A program made the translations under genes and the position numbers. The notes beneath the pieces were generated by a model. That model saw only the letters and a program-made list of their open reading frames with translations. It was not told where the DNA came from and ran no database searches. Below are positions 7,225 to 12,546 of a stretch of DNA of 12,546 nucleotides, piece after piece; positions within the stretch are counted from its first letter, which is position 1, and the number at the start of each line of letters is the position of its first letter. The stretch comes from Ichthyophonus hoferi (Eukaryota > Opisthokonta > Ichthyosporea > Ichthyophonida > Ichthyophonidae), in the NCBI GenBank assembly GCA_002751075.1, contig NAOQ01000491.1:12087-24632 (forward strand). Reading direction: 5' to 3'.

Positions 7225-7430
7225 TATAAATATGAAACATATAGAACAATTAAAACTTTTATGATTTCTATTTTGTCTTCAATAGTAAATGATAGAATTG
7301 TGTATCCCCTTCCTAGAGCATGACTTTCCTCCTCATTTGCACATCTTACTACTGAAAGCTGTAAGATAAATATTATGAAGTCCTTCTTACAGTAGTGGAG
7401 GTATTTCAAAGAATTACTATCCAAAATAAA
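7225..7430 (-). mobile_element. Copia protease domain of element 2 (fossil part)
   Basis: The minus strand reads STSTFILDSNSLKYLHYCKK, then LQLSVVRCANEEESHALGRG, then IEDKIEIIKVLIVLYV. The ILDS active-site region, the V..ANEE..HALGRG flap region and the closing VLYV strand stand at the spacing of the Copia aspartic protease. About 300 bp of less conserved linker separates it from the zinc-knuckle remnant. Confidence 0.82.
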
Positions 7431-7794
7431 TGTAGATGTAGATTGGTTGTGATCTGATGCTGTGCATGTTTGGTTTTCGTATGTTGTAACTGTCAGACCC
7501 TTGTCTCCTGTCATAGCCAACTGCATAGGCAAGATGTGGCTTCTTGGTAAATGATTCTTCTTTGGATTTATTTTGGGGAGGTTCATTCTTCCCGTTTGTG
7601 CTCTCATTTTCAAATGCAAGTATTCTGGGGACTGTCTCGTATGAACAATTAATGGGTTCTCAATTATTGTCATCTTTCAAAATTGTATATTTTAATTTCA
7701 ATATCAAAATTGCAGTTCGCTGCTTTGTAATCCTCCTTATACATGTTTCATTATGGCTTTTCTGACATGTAAATCGTTGCAATACATAGTTATT

Positions 7795-10700
7795 GGGGTA
7801 TTGCTTAAGTAAGAATGATGACTTTAGCTTTTTGCCTTGCAGTGGGTAGTGGTATTAGAAACACCATAAACTAGATTCTGATTGTCTATAATAATGTGTT
7901 TCACATGGGATGCAATATACTGATCAAAACCTGATTAATTAAGCAATTAATATAAGGAATAAGAAGAAGTTTCAACGTTAATTGGTTGATTTTCCAATGA
8001 AGGGTCTGTAGTACTCTGTTTGCCCATTAATCTAGAGACTCTGATTTTAAGTTGTTTTTCATTGTTTTTCAAAAACGTTTTATCTTAATTCATAGTCATC
8101 TGGACAGTCTAGTCTTGTATATTGTAGTTGGCAGTTACTGTTATAATAATAATGTCTTGTAAGTGAATAAACTTTGAATACATTGACATATTTACAACCA
8201 AAAGGTTAAGTTATATGCACAAGTCCAATGTTTAGAAACATAATTAAACTATACATACTTACTCAAAAACAAATTTTCAGCATTGCAAAATAAATTCTTG
8301 TATATTCTGTTTTATCAAAAAGGGGACTTCCAATGGTAATTATTTATAATATTATACAACTTTGTCTTTATTTTCAATTTAACGTCCCATTGGTAATTAT
8401 ATATAGACACCAGCGTTATAAAAGGTTGTATAAAACGTGTAATCTATTTGTTAGACTTACTTTCCAATTAAATTACCAGAAGAATAAACCTTTATTTTAT
8501 ACCAATAAATGTAAAGCTATTAATCAATTTTATATTTTTGAATCTGTTTACATTATATAACATGATTTTAAAAATAATGCTATAACGATATGTTCAAGTC
8601 GTTAAATGTATGCAGAAGTAGAAATAAATAACCTAGAGTATTTGATAACCAAAGAAAATAATTATTAATAAATAATTGCCTTGACTCAGTCTATGTCTTG
8701 GAGCAGTGATATTAGGTAGAGGGGACTAATCACTCTTAACAATTTTTATGTGTTATGTTGTCATGTTGATGTTTTAAATATAACCTAGTATGATTATAGG
8801 TGATAATAATCAATCTATGACAATTAAGTCTTAGAAGTTTCGTGTAGAAGCTCCTGAAATCACACAGATGTTTTTTCAATCTAAAATAAGATTAGGTTTG
8901 TGGCTATTGCAATGTTTTATCAGAGTATAAAGTGATGCAGTTAAGGTGTTAAGGAGATGTAACCATAAATAGAAGAAATCAAAACTTGAAACTTGTCTAA
9001 TGCTCCATAACTGTAAAGCTATATATTCAAACGTCACACCCTTATTTACAATAGAGTATGAATAGTTCATTACTAGAATAAAGTTTTGGGTTAAAACCAA
9101 ATATGGTCAAGGCCACTATTGCTAGTGCAGAGAATTAAAAAATGATTGTAAAAAGAACCATTTATTTTCACTTATTTTAAAGGCATGCATGTAACTTTAA
9201 TGAAGTAGAATTTTATTTGCCTTAGATTCTAGTGATGAGGCTAAAGTTATACAAAAGAGTATTGTATGAACCTTTTAACAGGACAGAGGTATTCTCATCT
9301 ATAATAAAAGCCCATAGTATCTGCTTTTGAATGATATTAATTTATGAGAGAATGTCCACGTGAATGAGCTCATGACTAGTCAAGTGGCTCCGATCTGTCT
9401 TAGTATACAAAGATATTAGAACTGCTGTTTATTTAGAATTTATTTCTATGAAGGATAAAATTAAAAGATAACTTTATAATAAAAATAAAATCTGACTTGG
9501 ATTTAATTGACAATGGTAATGTGTGTTGTAGGAATTGAACTTGGTCGCTAGTTTGAAGTAAATTTGTTTCTGGATCATGTTTATTCTGTTATATTGTCAT
9601 TAATTTTCTTCATCTGAATCTACTTCAATTTGAAACCTTTTAGAACCCTTAGCATCAATTGATATCAATACCGTTTGGGTATCAGCAGTACCGGTGATTT
9701 AAAGAATAAATGCATGTTCTGTGTGTATGTATGCTAATAGTTTTTGTTTATCCTCCGTTTGTTCGGGTTTTTTGTTTCTTTTAGTCATAAACTATAAATT
9801 GATTTTATATCATATTCTAAAAGCTAATTGTTTTTAATCTTCTATTGGGTGCTTGTCAATATATTTGGTTTTATTTTTATATAATATTTTTAATGGGTTA
9901 ACCTAGTGATATTTTAATTTTTTAGTGTGTTTTTATCTGGGAAAAAGGATAGGGCAGCCAACATTCCTTTATATTGTACAAGTGTACATGATTAGACATT
10001 TAATTTCAGATAACAAGGACTGTAATGTACTTATGCAATAAGTCATATCTAGTTAATTCAAATCTACATCCATTATTCATATTGTAGTTCACTAATTATA
10101 CTACGCTTCTACTTAAAACGATCAGTGTAGGTTTTATTTTGTTTGGTGTGTGCCAATATAGTTTAAGTAAATAACGTTACCATTATTGATGTAATAGCAC
10201 ACTCTTTTATTCTTTTATTGCTGTCTTTGTTAAAGGATGGAGATATAATGTTGTTCAGAGTGGTTAATATGGAGTCTGTGACAAAAAAGGCATGACCTGC
10301 AAGTTCACATCATTTCCCCGACTTAAACTTATAAAACCATTGCCATTAGTCAAGACCAAAATTTACAAAATAGGGCTATCAGTCATCCTAACAACTAAAT
10401 TCCAGTTTCAAGAACAGCATTTCCACTAGTCTCTATAATAAATAAATGCAAAACACACAACTCAGTCCTGGTGCAAACATATGATTTATTGAAAATACCA
10501 TGTCTAAGTTATATATCAGACACTATTTGGCAAGTTGAATTGTATCTTGCATGCACAAATTTTAGTGTAAAATTAAGAAGATCCGAATCTTGACTTGTAA
10601 TTGCCATCACTTGCTGGTTGTCAGGATTGGTAATTACATCATCATGGTTTATTATTATTAGTTCTACTTAAATTAATACTTTATATATACTATATTTAAC

Positions 10701-10820
10701 CAAAAAATATAATTTTAACTAAACAATTGCTATTTTACATAGAATACAAATATTACAAGAACACATACATCAATAATTCCGTGATAGATATATCTATTAC
10801 TTTGTCCAATATCTAGCTGT
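7795..10820. other. Long AT-rich stretch without recognisable genes
   Basis: About 3 kb were read on both strands. The lower part (7795-8200) may hold worn Gag of element 2 on the minus strand, but I see no clear motif beyond the zinc knuckle. Open frames at 8333-8560 (+) and 8876-9100 (-) are rich in Ile, Asn, Tyr, Phe and Leu and match nothing I know. If the two minus-strand Copia fragments were head-to-tail copies, an LTR pair and a Gag should lie here; none could be recognised by eye. Confidence 0.45.
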
Positions 10821-10824
10821 GATA

Positions 10825-10832
10825 CCCTCTCT
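10825..10832 (-). other. Possible polypurine tract of element 3
   Basis: On the minus strand AGAGAGGG lies about 20 bases after the end of the Copia pol C-terminus (about 10850), the usual place for the purine primer next to a 3' LTR. The following bases (TATCACAGCTAG) are not a clean TG LTR start and no partner LTR lies in the window, so the call is tentative. Confidence 0.3.
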
Positions 10833-10847
10833 GAAATTGAAAGGCTG

Positions 10848-11060
10848 TTAAAACTGTCTATGTTCCCTATTTAACCCACCATCATATATGTCCTTTTTAC
10901 TAATGGTGCCATTCAGTTCTTTTATAAATTTCATGCCAATTAATTCAACAACTGCTTTCATAAAGAAACCAGGCTGAAGGGCTTTGATAAATGGGTCAGC
11001 CCTATTGTCATTAATGCTAATGAAAATAAGCATAATTCCACCCTATACCACTTTTTCCTT
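10848..11060 (-). mobile_element. Copia pol C-terminus of element 3 (fossil part)
   Basis: The minus strand reads IFISINDNRADPFIKALQPG, then FFMKAVVELIGMKFI. This corresponds to the conserved Copia tail 'I.Y..T.DN.AD..TK.L....F......LGM' at the very end of pol. It fixes the 3' end of the coding part and so predicts the 3' LTR just below 10825. Confidence 0.83.
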
Positions 11061-11149
11061 TATAAAAAATTGTATCATGATGATATTTCATAGCTTTGGG
11101 ACCTAGTGATATTTTTCAATAGCTATTATAAAACTGGTGTTATTTCCAA

Positions 11150-11590
11150 CACAATTTGCTGAGAGTTGTCTACCTTAATCTAGGTTTTTAAGCAATGCAT
11201 TTAGTTAGCCACAGTTTTTGTAATCCAGCCTTACTCACCACAGCATAGTCCACGTCAATACTCAACAAGGCAGTCATAGCCTGTAGGCAACGCTTCCAAG
11301 AAATGACACCTGACTCTCCTTTATGGCCTATTTTAACAAAGAGATCTAACAAGCTTCTTGCAGACTAATGACACCCAAGAAAGTCACTATCACTATATAC
11401 TTTAAGGTTTCCTATACCCTTCTTATATAAAAGTACAATATCAGGGAATGTCATTAAGTAATCTAGCACATTTAGCATCATCTTCCAATGTTCTGCATGT
11501 GGGTCAGGACGGAATTGACCTAAGAAATCTATCCTATAACCAATCTTGGGTTTTGTTGACTTTGTAAACCATATTAAACAACTCAATTTT
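11150..11590 (-). mobile_element. Copia RNase H of element 3 (fossil part)
   Basis: An open run at 11365-11586 reads PKIGYRIDFLGQFRPDPHAE, then HWKMMLNVLDYLM, then LYKKGIGNLKVYSDSDFLGC. This matches the Copia 'RPD...AV..LG.F...P...HW...KR.LRYL' bridge and the YSD.D RNase H start. Further on, GVISWKRCLQAMTALLSIDV and DYAVVSKAGLQKLWL match the 'ISW.S..Q..VALS..EAEY.A...A..E..WL' region. Confidence 0.9.
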
Positions 11591-11739
11591 GTTTGGCATT
11601 TATTTTTTATCAGCAGGTGAGTACATCATCTTAGGATTCAACCTCAATCCAGAGACAATCAGCATTATTATTTTGCATGGGATTCTCCTCTCTCAGAATG
11701 CAAGAATCATTTTATTCACCTACTGCTCCTGGCCCAAGA

Positions 11740-12200
11740 GGATTGATTAATTAATAAATCTGGAGGCCTAGTAAACGTTTAGGATTCCCCATATCCTTCA
11801 TCTTAAATGCCAGACCAATCTTCCTTTAAAAGTCCTCAATGGCCTCAATATTGTACCACTGATCAGAAAAGTATCCACATATACCAAGACCCATAGCATA
11901 TAATTACAAGCACACCTTATAAAGATGTATACATAACTATGAAGCTATTGTAGACCAACCAAGAGCAAAAAGGACGCCAAAACATTGTACCAAATCTTTG
12001 GACTACTCAAAAGTTCATACAGTAATTTGCTTAGTTTTCATACTCCGTAAAGGTTGTCTTAGTCCACAAACATATGAGGTTGAGACATATGCATTGGCTT
12101 TTTAAATCGCCATTGAGAAACGCCTACTTCGTATGCATTTGCCTAAATATCAAGCCTTTTGATGCCACCCGGCTTAAAATTGCATGCAATCTTATCAATA
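11740..12200 (-). mobile_element. Copia reverse transcriptase of element 3 (fossil part)
   Basis: Minus-strand readings include GGIKRLDI, then PMHMSQPHMFVD (the '.YM.QP.GF' region), then KLSKLLYELLSSPKIWYNVL (the 'KL.KSLYGLKQ.PR.W' region). These are followed by YVDTFLISGT (the YVDD-box region) and FKMKDMGNPKRLLGLQI (the 'F.MKDLG....LG..I' region). Five landmarks in order and at usual spacing make this RVT_2-type RT beyond doubt. Confidence 0.9.
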
Positions 12201-12274
12201 TTGTAACAAATCATGGATCTCAGTTTGGCTAAGAAGCCCCTTCTAAGATCTAGTGAACTGCACCTGAGTGCGAT

Positions 12275-12306
12275 TGATGACGTTACTGATGACGTTGCTG
12301 ATGACC
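12275..12306 (+). repeat. Short 12-bp tandem repeat, 2.7 copies
   Basis: TGATGACGTTAC, TGATGACGTTGC and TGATGACC stand head to tail, with one base differing between the two full copies. It lies just upstream (minus sense) of the RT fragment of element 3. Each full copy contains TGACGT, the half-site of CREB/ATF-type factors, but the simplest explanation is slippage in neutral DNA. Confidence 0.7.
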
Positions 12307-12546
12307 ATGCCACCAACTGAGTCTTTGGACTATTTCTCTATACGAGATCCCTTTCGAGTGGTCTCGTTGATGTCCTTATTGAATTCAGAATATGAGGCAG
12401 ACTCCATATTCTATCTTCTATAAGTATAGAGGTGGTTGATCAAAGAATAGTATTTTGGAAAATATTATTTTTATCTATGCAAACAGAAGAAAAGAATATA
12501 AATGTACCAGAATAAAACAGAACTTGTAGTTAAGTTTCCAAAATAA
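12307..12546. other. Terminal stretch without a secure gene
   Basis: The minus strand has a short open run starting at an ATG near 12404 (MESASYSEFNKDINET, then TRKGSRIEK). It may be Copia linker sequence upstream of RT or chance. Nothing else is recognised before the window edge. Confidence 0.3.

Larger units (their letters stand above)
6085..7790 (-). mobile_element. Ty1/Copia gag-end, protease and integrase fragment, element 2 (broken)
   Basis: Read from high to low coordinates, the minus strand shows Copia domains in normal order. They are a zinc-knuckle remnant (CQKSHNETC, about 7738-7785), protease (about 7225-7430), a pre-integrase region with CEGAARGKN (about 6960-7172), the integrase core (about 6380-6775) and the integrase C-terminal region. 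The last ends with KLSPRGHEAVILGY and HIFVSRDIKV (about 6085-6245). This is the Copia order Gag-PR-IN-RT-RH, with IN before RT, which excludes Gypsy. No reverse transcriptase follows and no LTR was found on either side. It is broken in many places and clearly old. It is a different copy from element 1, because both carry a protease and the two proteases differ strongly in sequence. Confidence 0.87.
10848..12230 (-). mobile_element. Ty1/Copia reverse transcriptase-RNase H fragment, element 3 (broken)
   Basis: The minus strand holds the 3' half of a Copia pol in normal order: reverse transcriptase (about 11740-12200), RNase H (about 11150-11590) and the conserved pol C-terminus (about 10850-11060). 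RT copies the element RNA into DNA, and RNase H removes the RNA template. No integrase or gag is seen upstream before the window ends, though a TTRKGSRIEK string at about 12340-12370 resembles the basic linker that often precedes Copia RT. The fragment has many breaks and is old. The family is certain from the order and the motifs; the lineage within Copia is not. Confidence 0.88.

Noticed and set aside
7544-7765. + strand open frame of 73 codons
   Set aside because: It is opposite the Gag-protease linker and zinc-knuckle remnant of Copia element 2 and is a shadow.
8318-8436. Possible LTR or small inverted-repeat element (AAAAAGGGGACT, paired GGTAATTAT copies, TATACAAC / GTTGTATA)
   Set aside because: The repeats are 8-13 bases in an AT-rich setting, with no second copy, no terminal TG..CA pair and no target duplication.
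9655-9700. Short palindromic stretch ATACC-GTTTG-GGTAT near GATATC
   Set aside because: A five-base stem is expected by chance and nothing around it suggests a terminator, attachment site or transposon end.
10816-10827. Initiator-tRNA primer-binding-site-like sequence on the minus strand (GGGTATCACAGC)
   Set aside because: It resembles TGGTATCAGAGC but sits just after the end of pol, where a 3' LTR should start, not after a 5' LTR. Probably chance.
1-12546. CRISPR array, bacterial operons, rRNA genes, phage
   Set aside because: No spaced identical repeats, no dense same-strand ORFs with ribosome binding sites and no rRNA-like sequence; all recognised content is eukaryotic retroelement.

Overview
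The window is AT-rich eukaryotic DNA with no bacterial-style gene packing. It is best read as a retrotransposon graveyard with a few short host-like coding islands. I recognise remains of at least four LTR elements: three independent Ty1/Copia (Pseudoviridae) fragments and one small, complete-looking LTR element nested inside the first of them. All are broken and old. The organism cannot be named from this stretch. GT-AG splice-like signals, AT-rich intergenic DNA and several Copia lineages together fit a transposon-rich animal or fungus.

Left part (1-2700, + strand): Copia gag (1-846) is interrupted by a 1278-bp element (847-2124). That element has two related LTRs, a PBS-like site just inside the left LTR and a polypurine tract just outside the right LTR, and it is flanked by a near-perfect 5-bp target duplication. 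The host element resumes at 2125 and runs into a recognisable Copia protease (about 2440-2690).

Middle left (2700-5340): open segments on the + strand (2780-3260, 3682-3878, 4238-4561) have coding-like codon use and splice-like edges. One carries a clear transmembrane segment. None is assigned to a family. A further coding-like patch lies on the - strand (about 4740-5055). A short HWLP motif near 3415 faintly recalls a LINE reverse transcriptase.

Middle right (6085-7790, - strand): a Copia fragment holds, in normal order, a zinc-knuckle remnant, protease, pre-integrase and integrase. A tRNA/SINE-like pattern at 6471-6545 turned out to be integrase coding sequence. From 7790 to 10820 I see only AT-rich DNA without convincing genes.

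Right end (10825-about 12230, - strand): a third Copia fragment holds reverse transcriptase, RNase H and the pol C-terminus, with a purine tract just past the end of pol. The last 300 bases hold a short 12-bp tandem repeat and possibly the linker upstream of the RT. The two minus-strand fragments carry complementary halves of a Copia pol, and whether they were once related is the main structural question here.
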